A DNA stretch of 64,000 bases from an uncultured Lachnospiraceae bacterium (GTDB lineage: Bacteria > Bacillota > Clostridia > Lachnospirales > Lachnospiraceae), in assembly GCA_910586725.1 (NCBI GenBank), contig CAJUJL010000007.1, positions 1 through 64,000 on the forward strand, in the 5' to 3' direction. This document shows, in pieces, positions 1 to 7,680 of the stretch. Position 1 is the stretch's first letter. Every line of letters begins with the position of its first letter. The notes under the pieces were generated by a model that saw only the letters and a list, made by a program, of their open reading frames with translations, was not told where the DNA came from and did no database searches. The position numbers and the translations under genes were made by a program.

Positions 1-72
1 ATTGCAGAAGAGAAAATATTAGGTGACATTTCATTTCAAGAGCAGTTTTTCTATGGGAAATTGTATAAATAA
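1..72 (+). CDS. C-terminal fragment of an unidentified protein (partial)
   Basis: Frame 1 is open from the left edge of the window to a TAA at 70-72, giving 23 residues that end in FFYGKLYK. The stretch reads like ordinary coding sequence and the next gene starts 46 bases later on the same strand. It is far too short to assign a family, and a chance open frame cannot be excluded. Confidence 0.35.
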   Translation: MAEEKILGDISFQEQFFYGKLYK

Positions 73-118
73 TATTAAATTGCAATTGGTATTTATGGAA
101 TAGGAAAGGATGCCCCGT

Positions 119-553
119 ATGGTTAGAGAAATAGAAAAAAATGATTTAGAGGGTTTATTAAGATTGTATATGCAGCTACATAATAATCCCATGCCGGAAA
201 AGACCGCAGAACTATTGCAGATTTGGGATACCATTTTTCAGGATAAAAATCATCATGTGATTGTTGCAGAGGAAAATGGAAAAATCGTATCTTCCTGTGT
301 CTGTGTTATCATTCCTAACCTGACGCACAACCAGCAGCCGTATGCTTTTATTGAAAATGTGATAACGGATGAAAAGTTTAGAAAAAGAGGACTGGCAACG
401 CAATGCCTAAACTATGCAAAAGAGATTGCCATAAAAGAAAACTGCTATAAAATGATGCTTCTCACAGGTTCTAAGGAAATAAGTACATTGGATTTTTACA
501 GAAAGGCAGGGTACAACAGTGATGACAAAACAGCATTTATTCAATGGATATAG
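119..553 (+). CDS. GNAT-family N-acetyltransferase
   Basis: A 144-residue protein with the GNAT fold signature. The acetyl-CoA binding motif A is visible as VITDEKFRKRGLATQC in the second half (R-x-x-G-x-A type), and the C-terminal DFYRKAGY matches the usual motif B region. The substrate cannot be told. The start at 119 is preferred over the in-frame ATG at 110 because AGGAAAGG (102-109) leaves no spacing for 110 but a good spacing for 119. The gene overlaps the next by about 30 bases, so the two are probably translated together. The surroundings are AT-rich, as in a transferred segment. Confidence 0.8.
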   Translation: MVREIEKNDLEGLLRLYMQLHNNPMPEKTAELLQIWDTIFQDKNHHVIVAEENGKIVSSCVCVIIPNLTHNQQPYAFIENVITDEKFRKRGLATQCLNYAKEIAIKENCYKMMLLTGSKEISTLDFYRKAGYNSDDKTAFIQWI

Positions 554-1262
554 CGTGGCAAAGGAAACGCTTGACTTATATTTGGAAATGCAAAACCTAA
601 ATCGGGCAGCAATAAAGTATGTTGCTGGCATAATTAAAGTCGGGATGAATCTGGCGGATATGAAAGCATTGTGCGAAAATTATTTGTTGGAACATGGCGC
701 GGATTCCTTTTGGTATTGGGATGTTGGTGCGTTTGTTTTTGCGGGAGATGAAACTGCTGTTTCCGTATCAGGCAAAGATTATAAAGTGACAAATAGAATC
801 ATACAGGAAAATGATATTATTACGATTGATTTAAGTCCTCAAAAGAATAACATTTGGGGGGATTATGCAAGAACGCTTGTATTTGAAAATGGCATTTTAT
901 GTGATAAAACTGACAAAATAAGAAATAACGAGTGGCGCAGCGGATTGCAGATGGAAGAATATCTGCATAAAACTCTAATTGATGTCGCAACGCCGGACAT
1001 GACATTTGAAGAATTATATTATCTCATGAATGATGTTATTGTAAAAAAAGGATTTCTTAACTTGGATTTTCTTGGCAACCTTGGACATTCCATTGTGAAA
1101 AACAAAAATGACAGAATATATACCGAAAAGGGAAACCATCAAAGATTATCAGATGTTAAAATGTTTACCTTTGAACCGCACATCAGTCTTCCTGATTCCA
1201 AATATGGATATAAAAGAGAAGATATCTATTATTTTGATAACGGAAAGTTAATACAATTATAG
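522..1262 (+). CDS. M24-family metallopeptidase-like protein (Xaa-Pro aminopeptidase fold)
   Basis: About 246 residues with the pita-bread fold pattern of M24 enzymes (methionine and proline aminopeptidases, creatinase). The five expected metal ligands can be placed in order: Asp near 103 in TIDLSP, Asp near 114 in GDYART, His near 189 in GHS, Glu near 218 in FEPH and Glu near 235 in KRED. This suggests a catalytically competent metal site. The N-terminal creatinase-like domain of typical Xaa-Pro peptidases is absent. GTG at 519 or ATG at 522 can serve as start, both behind AAAGGCAGG. It is coupled to the preceding GNAT gene; the substrate is unknown. Confidence 0.78.
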   Translation: MTKQHLFNGYSVAKETLDLYLEMQNLNRAAIKYVAGIIKVGMNLADMKALCENYLLEHGADSFWYWDVGAFVFAGDETAVSVSGKDYKVTNRIIQENDIITIDLSPQKNNIWGDYARTLVFENGILCDKTDKIRNNEWRSGLQMEEYLHKTLIDVATPDMTFEELYYLMNDVIVKKGFLNLDFLGNLGHSIVKNKNDRIYTEKGNHQRLSDVKMFTFEPHISLPDSKYGYKREDIYYFDNGKLIQL

Positions 1263-1286
1263 ACCGCATAGATGAAAGGATTTTAT

Positions 1287-2087
1287 ATGGGAAAACTAAA
1301 TGTTGACGGAACAGAGATACAGGTCTTACAGATTGAAGAAGATGATTATATCTCTTTAACCGATATGGTAAGGAAAATTGACAATGGACCTGCTCTGATA
1401 GAAAAATGGTTACGAAACAAGAATACAATAGAATTTCTTGGTATATGGGAAGAAATGTACAATGCAGACTTTAATACTGCCGCCTATGAAGAAATCATGC
1501 TGGAGGCGGGATTAAACCGCTTTATTATGTCGGTTAAACAGTGGGTTTCCCGCACAAATTCAAAGGGTATTGTGGCAAAGGCTGGACGGTATGGAGGGAC
1601 ATACGCATATAAAGATATTGCATTTGAGTTTGCAAGCTGGGTATCTCCGCAATTCAAATTATATCTTATCAAGGAATTTGAACGGTTAAAGAAAGAAGAA
1701 CAGGCTCTGCTTGGCTGGAGTGCCAAAAGGGAATTGGCAAAAATCAATTATCGGATACACACCGATGCAATCAAAGTTAATCTCATTCCGCCGGAACTTA
1801 CACCACAACAAACTTCTATCATTTACGCATCGGAAGCTGATGTGCTGAATATGGCATTATTTGGCATGACAGCGAAACAATGGCGAGATAAGAATCAGGA
1901 CAAAAAGGGCAATATCCGGGATTATGCGAGTATAAATGAATTGATATGCCTGTCAAACATGGAAAACATCAATGCAGTGCTGATTGAAGATGGGCTGAAT
2001 CAAAAGGAACGCTTAATAAAGCTTAATAAAATTGCAATACATCAGATGTCTATTTTGGAAGAACAGACCACAAAAGTCCTAAAGTGA
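1287..2087 (+). CDS. KilA-N domain protein
   Basis: A 266-residue protein. The N-terminal half has the KilA-N pattern: a short beta region (YISLTDMVRK), then KWLRNKNTIEFLGIWE, and the characteristic GRYGGTYAYKDIAFEFASW block, followed by SPQFKLYLIKEF. KilA-N domains are DNA-binding modules common in phages and mobile elements, usually linked to regulation or antirepression. The C-terminal half is a helical region with no recognised domain. The start at 1287 is chosen because GAAAGGA (1274-1280) is spaced correctly for it; the in-frame ATG at 1272 overlaps that site. It closes the first three-gene run and is followed directly by a strong terminator. Confidence 0.85.
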   Translation: MGKLNVDGTEIQVLQIEEDDYISLTDMVRKIDNGPALIEKWLRNKNTIEFLGIWEEMYNADFNTAAYEEIMLEAGLNRFIMSVKQWVSRTNSKGIVAKAGRYGGTYAYKDIAFEFASWVSPQFKLYLIKEFERLKKEEQALLGWSAKRELAKINYRIHTDAIKVNLIPPELTPQQTSIIYASEADVLNMALFGMTAKQWRDKNQDKKGNIRDYASINELICLSNMENINAVLIEDGLNQKERLIKLNKIAIHQMSILEEQTTKVLK

Positions 2088-2125
2088 TTTAATTCCCCCG
2101 AATTCGGGGGAATTAAAATTTTTCT
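2088..2125. terminator. Bidirectional intrinsic terminator
   Basis: A near-perfect palindrome (AATTCCCCCGAATTCGGGGG core, arms extended by TTTAATT/AATTAAA) sits between the convergent KilA-N and DUF6061-like genes. T-rich sequence follows it on the plus strand and the A-rich flank serves the minus strand, so it can end transcription from both sides. Confidence 0.9.
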
Positions 2126-2127
2126 TT

Positions 2128-2367
2128 TTACCATAGTTCAAGGCTGTCTTCTGCATCAATCCACATTTGCAAGTTGCCATCGAGTGCTAAGCGGGCATAT
2201 TCGAGCGGCTCATCTATTGCTAAGGTATCTAAGGCACATTGGGAGCAGGGAGTAGTCTTTAATCCATCTTCTGCCTTGTTGCAGTCAATCCGCAGAAGAT
2301 ACTCATCAAAGGTGGTTATATCAATGCTGTTGTGGTACATATTATATTCTGCATATATGAACTTCAT
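2128..2367 (-). CDS. Small DUF6061-like protein
   Basis: A 79-residue acidic protein containing a TTPCSQCALDTLAIDEPLEY segment and ending in EDSLELW. I recognise this as resembling the small DUF6061-type proteins found near mobile elements in gut Clostridia; the function is unknown. The two cysteines of PCSQC could be functional. A good ribosome binding site (AAGGAAGGG on the minus strand) lies about 10 bases before the ATG. It converges on the KilA-N gene and shares its terminator. Confidence 0.72.
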   Translation of the reverse strand: MKFIYAEYNMYHNSIDITTFDEYLLRIDCNKAEDGLKTTPCSQCALDTLAIDEPLEYARLALDGNLQMWIDAEDSLELW

Positions 2368-2404
2368 ATCTTATCAGCCCTTCCTTTACTAAGGAAATGC
2401 CTCC

Positions 2405-2480
2405 AAATAACCTACGCAAGTCTGTTGCAGAATCTACAGATTTTATCATGTTTACTCTAAACAAAATGCGTAGGTTATTT
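2405..2480. repeat. 14-bp inverted repeat with 48-bp spacer
   Basis: AAATAACCTACGCA at 2405-2418 is the exact reverse complement of TGCGTAGGTTATTT at 2467-2480. The repeat lies just upstream of the DUF6061-like gene, in a gene-poor AT-rich stretch. It could be a transcript hairpin, a recombinase or regulator site, or the ends of a degraded mobile element. No ORF connects the arms. Confidence 0.6.
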
Positions 2481-2581
2481 TCCGGCAGTTCCTAATTGAA
2501 TTTTGGGAAAAATTTTAGAAAGCATTTCAATCAGTTCTTCCTGCCTAATTTATTCTGTGTTATAATTTGTTACAGGTTTTT

Positions 2582-2660
2582 CTTTCCCTTATTTTTGCCC
2601 TTATGAGGGTTCGTAACATGAGAGAAAAGGATATAACACGAGGGAAAGCCTAAGGGCAAA
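2582..2660 (+). other. Two interleaved inverted repeats (possible pseudoknot RNA)
   Basis: CTTTCCCT (2582-2589) pairs with AGGGAAAG (2641-2648), and TTTGCCCTTA (2594-2603) pairs with TAAGGGCAAA (2651-2660). The order is A, B, A', B', so both helices together would form an H-type pseudoknot, or else compete as alternative structures. No gene covers this stretch. The whole interval 2370-3450 has no convincing complete gene; it holds this structure, the inverted repeat at 2405, a decayed ORF and a large palindrome. Confidence 0.45.
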
Positions 2661-2793
2661 CTCACTTGCTATAAATTTAGCATTTTCAAGGGTTTGCGGA
2701 CTTTTTGAAGATAAGATATAACAGTTAATAAATGGTATAAAATATGTCTTATCAGAATTCCAGTTTATTGGGCAGATAAAGAAATTAAAATAA

Positions 2794-3045
2794 GGCGGTG
2801 GGACAGATTTTGACTATCCCGCCGCCCTGGATTTATATGACAGACGAATTGTCTCAAGCGTCATTTGTGATAATAATAATGAATTGGCATTTGATACGGT
2901 TGATGAAGCAATACGAAACCTTTTCCTTCGGATAGTGACGAATAGCCATATTAATCTAAAATCTCATAAGCACAAACTGAATTTTCATGGTAGAATAGAA
3001 AACATAGCTATCATCTTTCAAAAAATAAACAAAAAGGATAAATGA
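2794..3045 (+). pseudogene. Decayed ORF remnant lacking a start codon
   Basis: One frame is open for 83 codons from just after a TAA at 2791 to a TGA at 3043. The first 45 codons read like protein (DFDYPAALDLYDRRIVSSVI, then NELAFDTVDEAIRNLF), but there is no ATG or plausible start and no ribosome binding site. The 5' end overlaps a 10-bp stem (GGCGGTGGGA against TCCCGCCGCC). I do not recognise the family. It may be what is left of a mobile-element gene; chance remains possible. Confidence 0.3.
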
Positions 3046-3229
3046 ATAATGCAATAACAAAATCTTATAGGCAGTAAATGCAAGGAAAATGTTGCCAAAC
3101 ACTTTTCATTAATTTTATATATTCTCAAAAGAAATTACACATCTGTCATAGAAATGGGTGGCAAGACAGCGGAAAAAAAGCATTTATCATAGAAATAAGC
3201 GGTTCCGCTCAACAGTCACCAAACTATCG

Positions 3230-3399
3230 GTTTCACAAAAGTAGTTGCATAAAATATATTATTTCAGTTGCAGGGATTTTTGACGCCGCCGGTACTTAGC
3301 TGCCGTGTTTTGGCAGCTTACGTACCGCTGCGAGCGTCAACAAGCGCAAGCGCTCCCGGCAACGAAATAATATATTTTGTGCAACGGTCGTTTTGAAAC
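3230..3399. repeat. 170-bp imperfect palindrome, possible MITE-like element
   Basis: The outer arms GTTTCA (3230) and TGAAAC (3394-3399) enclose long near-perfect arms. TTGCATAAAATATATTATTT (from 3245) faces the reverse complement of a segment ending at 3384 with only a few mismatches. Inside are further nested pairs: TTGACGC/GCGTCAA, CGGTA/TACCG and AGCTGCC/GGCAGCT. The folded form would be one long cruciform-like hairpin. No protein is encoded. Long palindromes with terminal and nested repeats resemble miniature transposable elements, but a structured transcript end is an alternative. Confidence 0.55.
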
Positions 3400-3456
3400 A
3401 CGATTGCTCCCCCCCATCCATTAAGTTGAATGTTGAATACAGAAAGGAATGCGATA

Positions 3457-4394
3457 ATGAACATTGCAGTTGCGGCAAACAGGAATTTTTTAAAATATTT
3501 ATATGTGATGCTGGTTTCTCTGCTGGAAAGCCATGCAAAAGAGAATTTGCAGTGCACAATTTATCTGCTGTCCGCGGATTTAAAAGAAGAGGATACGGAG
3601 CAGATCAAAAAGCTGACGGAATCGTTTGGCGGACGGTTTTGTCTGATCAGGGTCGAAATGGAAAGATTTCCGAAAGAACTTCCGTCGAATGAAATGATAA
3701 CGGTAGAGACGTATTTTCGCCTTGCTTTACCGGATTTGCTGCCGCCGGAGGCAGAGCGGGTGTTGTATCTGGATGCGGATCTTATTGTGAACGGGTCTTT
3801 GCGGGAAAATCGTTTGCCGCCTGTAAGGATGTAACGACGACTTCGGCGGAACATGTCCAAAGTTCGCCTCTTTTTGCCGAATTAAGGGAAAAAGAAGGCT
3901 TTATGTATTTTAATGCCGGCGTGCTGTTGTTTAATCTCAAAAAAATACGCAGGATATATGATTTTGAATTTTTTATGGGTCGGGCGGTTAAACTAAAGGA
4001 TGAACTGGTATTTCATGACCAGGATCTTTTAAATTATCTGTTCTGGAACGATGTAGCGTATGCGGACGCCGAAAGGTTTAATCTGGCGGCAAGAACGGCG
4101 TTTAATGCCGGATATGGATATTCGTGGGTGAAAGATCATACGGCAATTGTACACTATGCGGGGCCAAAACCATGGCGCCACAAAGAGGTGCGGTATGATC
4201 TGGAGCGGTTTTGGTGGGAGTGCGCCAAAAAGACGCCGTTTTATGCGGAACTGCTGGAAGAAATGGTGTGGCCGGAAATGGAAACGGGGTATATGGACCA
4301 ATTGTTTCGCCAGTTAAAGCAGGAAAATGACGAACTGCGGAAAATTGTGGATCAGTGTATGCATTTGCTGAAGGCAAACATTCATTTGACATAG
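3457..4394 (+). pseudogene. GT8-family glycosyltransferase, disrupted by a frameshift
   Basis: The N-terminal part (3457-3834) has the GT8 start MNIAVAANRNFLKYLYVML and the metal-binding DxD in RVLYLDADLIVNGS. The C-terminal part continues in another frame from about 3810 (FAACKDVTTTSAEHV, then GFMYFNAGVLLFNL and YSWVKDHTAIVHYAGPKPW), as expected for a lipopolysaccharide glucosyltransferase-like enzyme. Between GSLREN and FAACKD the usual eight or nine residues are missing and the frame changes, so a small non-triplet deletion near 3795-3815 seems likely. GAAAGGA at 3443-3449 supports the ATG at 3457. The gene would transfer a sugar from a nucleotide sugar if intact; a sequencing error cannot be ruled out. 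Confidence 0.8.
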
Positions 4395-4414
4395 TTTTCC
4401 CGCTGTGATAATCT
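4386..4414 (+). promoter_or_regulatory. Promoter of the riboflavin operon
   Basis: TTGACA (4386-4391), a 17-base spacer and TAATCT (4409-4414) form a sigma-A-type promoter. Transcription would start near 4421, just before the FMN riboswitch. The -35 box abuts the stop codon of the glycosyltransferase remnant. Confidence 0.7.
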
Positions 4415-4436
4415 GGATATAGTAAATCAAATAGAA

Positions 4437-4593
4437 ATCTTCAGGGCAGGGTGACTTTTTTTGATAAAGAGAATTCCCTACCGGTGGTAAAGCCCACGAG
4501 CCGCAAGGCATGATTCGGTGACTCTGAACAGACTAAAGAAGTTTATTCAGCCAGAATTCCGAAGCCGACAGTAAAGTCTGGATGAAAGAAGAT
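4437..4593 (+). promoter_or_regulatory. FMN riboswitch (RFN element)
   Basis: The conserved RFN blocks appear in order: ATCTTCAGGGCAGGGTG, ATTCCCTACCGGTGGTAAAG, CCCACGAGCC, GATTCGGTGA, ATTCCGAAGCCGACAGT, AAGTCTGGATG and the closing AGAAGAT, which pairs with the opening ATCTTC. It binds FMN and controls the riboflavin genes downstream. A terminator hairpin 43 bases further on (4636-4666) indicates transcriptional attenuation. An in-frame ATG at 4582 falls inside the riboswitch and is not used as a start. Confidence 0.96.
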
Positions 4594-4635
4594 GCTGCGT
4601 CGTATATTTTTTTGGATGTACGGTTGTATACCTGG

Positions 4636-4666
4636 CCCTGGAATGGATGTTGTTTCAGGGTTTTTT
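4636..4666 (+). terminator. Riboswitch-controlled attenuator terminator
   Basis: CCCTGGAA (4636-4643) pairs with TTTCAGGG (4653-4660) and is followed by TTTTTT. It lies between the FMN aptamer and ribD, where it would stop transcription when FMN is bound. Confidence 0.85.
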
Positions 4667-4689
4667 GTATGCGAAAGGAAGTGTGGAAT

Positions 4690-5790
4690 ATGAGCCCTGC
4701 GGATTATATGAAATTAGCGGTCGAAGAGGCCAGAAAGGGGGAAGGCTTTACCAATCCCAACCCCATGGTAGGAGCGGTTATTGTCAAAGAAGGGCGGATC
4801 ATCAGCAAAGATTATCATCACCAGTGCGGCGGGTATCATGCGGAGAGGAACGCTATCTTAAATTGCGGCGAAACGGTGGCCGGCGCAGAGATGTACGTTA
4901 CGCTGGAACCCTGCTGTCACTATGGCAAGACGCCTCCCTGCGCGGATCTTATCATAGAAAGCGGCATCCGGAAAGTATATATCGGCGCTATGGATCCAAA
5001 TCCGCTGGTCCTTGGGAAGGGCGCGGAAAAATTAAGAAAACACGGGATAGAAGTGGTTACCGGGATCTGTGAAGCGGAATGCCTTTCGCTGAATAAAGTT
5101 TTTTTCCATTATATCCGGCATAAGACGCCTTATGTTGTGATGAAGTATGCGATGACTGCGGACGGAAAGACAGCGACACACACGGGCGCTTCCCGGTGGA
5201 TTACCGGAGAAGCGGCAAGGGAGTGGGTGCACAAAAGCCGTCATAAGTATATGGGAATTATGGCGGGCGTGGGGACGGTGATTGCGGACAATCCGCTTTT
5301 GACCTGCCGCCTGGAAGGGAAGAAATCGCCCGTGCGGATCATCTGTGATACGCATTTAAGAACGCCGCTAACGTCGCAGGTCGTAACAACGGCAAAAGAA
5401 GTTCCGACGATTCTGGCCACGGCGGCAGAACCAAAAAAGGCGGAGCCATATGAAAAATGCGGCTGCCAGGTGATGGCTGTGCCTTTGAAAGGAAAGCATA
5501 TGGATCTGAATGTTCTCATGCAGAAATTAGGGGAGGCTGGCATTGACAGCATACTTCTGGAGGGCGGGGCGGAGCTCAATTACAGCGCATTGCAAAGCGG
5601 TATTGTACAGGCGGTGGAAATGTATATCGCGCCCAAAATGTTTGGAGGCGCAGAGGCCAAAACGCCGGTGGGCGGGGTCGGCGTCGCGTTTCCGAACGAA
5701 GCTTTTTCTCTTTGCAATCCAAGGATGCGGCAGATAGAAGAAGATATTCTGATCGAATGGGAGGTGGAATCTTGTTTACGGGAATCATAG
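4690..5790 (+). CDS. ribD: Bifunctional riboflavin biosynthesis protein RibD
   Basis: A 366-residue bifunctional enzyme: the N-terminal diaminohydroxyphosphoribosylamino-pyrimidine deaminase and the C-terminal 5-amino-6-(5-phosphoribosylamino)uracil reductase. The zinc site of the deaminase is seen as HAERNAI and EPCCHYGKTPPCADL. The reductase begins around PYVVMKYAMTADGKTAT and contains ITGEAARE and the GGAELN region. The start at 4690 follows AAAGGAAGTG; the longer frame from 4582 would begin inside the riboswitch and beyond the attenuator. It is the first gene of the FMN-regulated operon and overlaps ribE by 19 bases. The length is typical. Confidence 0.97.
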   Translation: MSPADYMKLAVEEARKGEGFTNPNPMVGAVIVKEGRIISKDYHHQCGGYHAERNAILNCGETVAGAEMYVTLEPCCHYGKTPPCADLIIESGIRKVYIGAMDPNPLVLGKGAEKLRKHGIEVVTGICEAECLSLNKVFFHYIRHKTPYVVMKYAMTADGKTATHTGASRWITGEAAREWVHKSRHKYMGIMAGVGTVIADNPLLTCRLEGKKSPVRIICDTHLRTPLTSQVVTTAKEVPTILATAAEPKKAEPYEKCGCQVMAVPLKGKHMDLNVLMQKLGEAGIDSILLEGGAELNYSALQSGIVQAVEMYIAPKMFGGAEAKTPVGGVGVAFPNEAFSLCNPRMRQIEEDILIEWEVESCLRES

Positions 5791-6413
5791 AAGAGGTTGG
5801 CAAAGTTCTGCGGATTGGTTCCGGAAAGATTTCGGTTCAGGCCAAACGCGTGCTGGAAGGAAGCAGAGTGGGAGACAGCATTGCGGTAAACGGCGTATGT
5901 TTAACCGTGACAAACATAAACGCCGGAGATTTTACGGCAGACGTGATGCCGGAAACGTTATCCAGAAGCTCGCTTGGGAAATTGTCGCCGGGCGGCTTTG
6001 TGAATTTGGAGCGGGCGATGGCCGCGGACGGACGTTTTGGCGGACACATCGTATCCGGCCATATCGACGGCACCGGAACGATAGAAACTGTCACAAAAGA
6101 CGGAAACGCTGTCCGTTACCGTATTTTTGCGGGGACGGAAATCATGCGGGGGATTGTGGAAAAGGGCTCCGTCGCCATAGACGGAATCAGCCTGACCGTG
6201 ACAAAAGCAGCAAAGGATTGGTTTGAAGTGTCGGTCATTCCCCATACGCTGGGGGAAACGATACTGGATACAAAGCGGCAGGGCTCCATCGTAAATCTGG
6301 AAAATGATATAATCGGAAAATATGTGGAGCGGCTGCTATTATTTGATCCAAAGGATGAAGTACCAAAAAAAACGGCGCTTACGAAGGAATTTTTACTTCA
6401 GGCGGGATTCTAA
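5772..6413 (+). CDS. ribE: Riboflavin synthase alpha subunit
   Basis: A 213-residue protein made of two lumazine-binding repeats; it converts two molecules of dimethylribityllumazine to riboflavin. The canonical N-terminus FTGIIEEVG follows directly on a TTG codon at 5772, which I take as start with GGGAGG at 5759-5764. The second repeat begins near VSGHIDGTGTIETV. The motifs NGVCLTV and DGISLTV, one per repeat, are the expected substrate-site segments. The overlap with the end of ribD and the following 12-base gap to ribBA show one transcript. Confidence 0.96.
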   Translation: MFTGIIEEVGKVLRIGSGKISVQAKRVLEGSRVGDSIAVNGVCLTVTNINAGDFTADVMPETLSRSSLGKLSPGGFVNLERAMAADGRFGGHIVSGHIDGTGTIETVTKDGNAVRYRIFAGTEIMRGIVEKGSVAIDGISLTVTKAAKDWFEVSVIPHTLGETILDTKRQGSIVNLENDIIGKYVERLLLFDPKDEVPKKTALTKEFLLQAGF

Positions 6414-6425
6414 GGAGGGGCTAAC

Positions 6426-7625
6426 ATGTATGCATACAGCTCAATAGAGGAAGCGATTGCAGAGCTTCAACAGGGAAAAATCATTCTGGTGACAGATGAT
6501 GAAGACAGAGAAAATGAAGGGGATTTTATTTGCGCCGCGGAATTTGCAACAACCGCAAACGTTAATTTTATGGCGGTGCATGGAAAAGGGCTGATTTGCA
6601 TGCCTATGGGAAAGGAGCTTGTCGAGAAACTGATGCTGCCGCAGATGGTATCCAACAATACGGATAATCATGAAACAGCGTTTACGGTATCTATTGACGC
6701 GGTGGAGACGACTACAGGAATATCGGCTGAGGAGAGAGGAATTACCGCCAGAAAATGTGTGGATGATTCTGCCGGACCAAAAGATTTTCGCAGACCGGGG
6801 CATATGTTTCCGCTTCTGGCAAAGAAAAACGGCGTGCTGGAACGGGAAGGCCATACGGAAGCGACTGTGGATCTGATGCGTCTGGCCGGATTAAAAGCGT
6901 GCGGACTCTGCTGTGAGATTATGCGGGAAGACGGTACGATGATGCGTACGAAAGAGCTTATGGAACTGGCCGCGAAATTCGGAATAAAGATGGTGACGAT
7001 TCAGGCATTGAAGGAATACCGGAAAGTGCATGAAAAACTTGTGGAAAAGGTTGCCGTTACGAAAATGCCGACCCATTACGGGGAGTTTGTCGCGCATGGC
7101 TATGTCAATAAGTTAAATGGAGAACATCATGTGGCTTTGGTCAAAGGAGAAATCGGGGATGGAGAAAGTCTTTTGTGCCGCGTGCATTCGGAATGTCTGA
7201 CCGGTGACGCGTTTGGCTCCATGAAGTGTGACTGCGGACAGCAGCTTCAGTCCGCGATGCGTCAGATTGAAGCGGAAGGACGGGGCGTTCTTTTGTATCT
7301 GCGCCAGGAAGGACGGGGCATCGGCCTGATCAACAAATTGCGGGCTTATGAGCTTCAGGATAACGGCTTGGATACGGTGGAAGCGAATCTGGCGTTGGGC
7401 TTTCAGGAAGATTTGAGAGAATATTACATCGGCTCTCAGATTCTGCGGGATTTGGGCGTAAAGAGTCTGCGTCTTTTGACGAATAATCCCAAAAAAATTG
7501 ACGGTTTGTCGGAATTTGGCCTCAGCATCGAAAAACGCGTTCCGATTCAGATGGAACTTACGCCGTTTGACGCCTATTACATGAAAACAAAACAAAAAAA
7601 GATGGGACATATGCTGGATTATTAA
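6426..7625 (+). CDS. ribBA: Bifunctional DHBP synthase / GTP cyclohydrolase II
   Basis: A 399-residue fusion. The N-terminal half is 3,4-dihydroxy-2-butanone-4-phosphate synthase (DDEDRENEGDFICAAE and the GHTEATVDL motif). The C-terminal half is GTP cyclohydrolase II, with zinc cysteines in HSECLTGDAFGSMKCDCGQQ and the LRQEGRGIGL motif. It feeds both branches of riboflavin synthesis, from ribulose-5-phosphate and from GTP. The start follows a perfect TAAGGAGG. The length and domain order are usual for Firmicutes. It sits third in the FMN-riboswitch operon; ribH is separated from it by two unrelated genes. Confidence 0.97.
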   Translation: MYAYSSIEEAIAELQQGKIILVTDDEDRENEGDFICAAEFATTANVNFMAVHGKGLICMPMGKELVEKLMLPQMVSNNTDNHETAFTVSIDAVETTTGISAEERGITARKCVDDSAGPKDFRRPGHMFPLLAKKNGVLEREGHTEATVDLMRLAGLKACGLCCEIMREDGTMMRTKELMELAAKFGIKMVTIQALKEYRKVHEKLVEKVAVTKMPTHYGEFVAHGYVNKLNGEHHVALVKGEIGDGESLLCRVHSECLTGDAFGSMKCDCGQQLQSAMRQIEAEGRGVLLYLRQEGRGIGLINKLRAYELQDNGLDTVEANLALGFQEDLREYYIGSQILRDLGVKSLRLLTNNPKKIDGLSEFGLSIEKRVPIQMELTPFDAYYMKTKQKKMGHMLDY

Positions 7626-7680
7626 GAATTGTGGGGCAGACGCTTGATAAAAACGCTTATGGGATAAGCTGGTATATGAT

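Noticed and set aside
3078..3299. Open frame of 73 codons on the plus strand
   Set aside because: Its 3' end is formed by one arm of the large palindrome, it lacks a ribosome binding site, and the composition is not protein-like.
3296..3692. Several overlapping frames on both strands around the palindrome and the start of the GT8 gene
   Set aside because: They are shadows of the palindrome and the GT8 reading frame; only the frame from 3457 has a ribosome binding site and recognisable motifs.
4582..4689. N-terminal extension of RibD by 36 residues
   Set aside because: The ATG lies inside the FMN riboswitch and upstream of the attenuator; the ATG at 4690 has a ribosome binding site and gives the usual RibD N-terminus.
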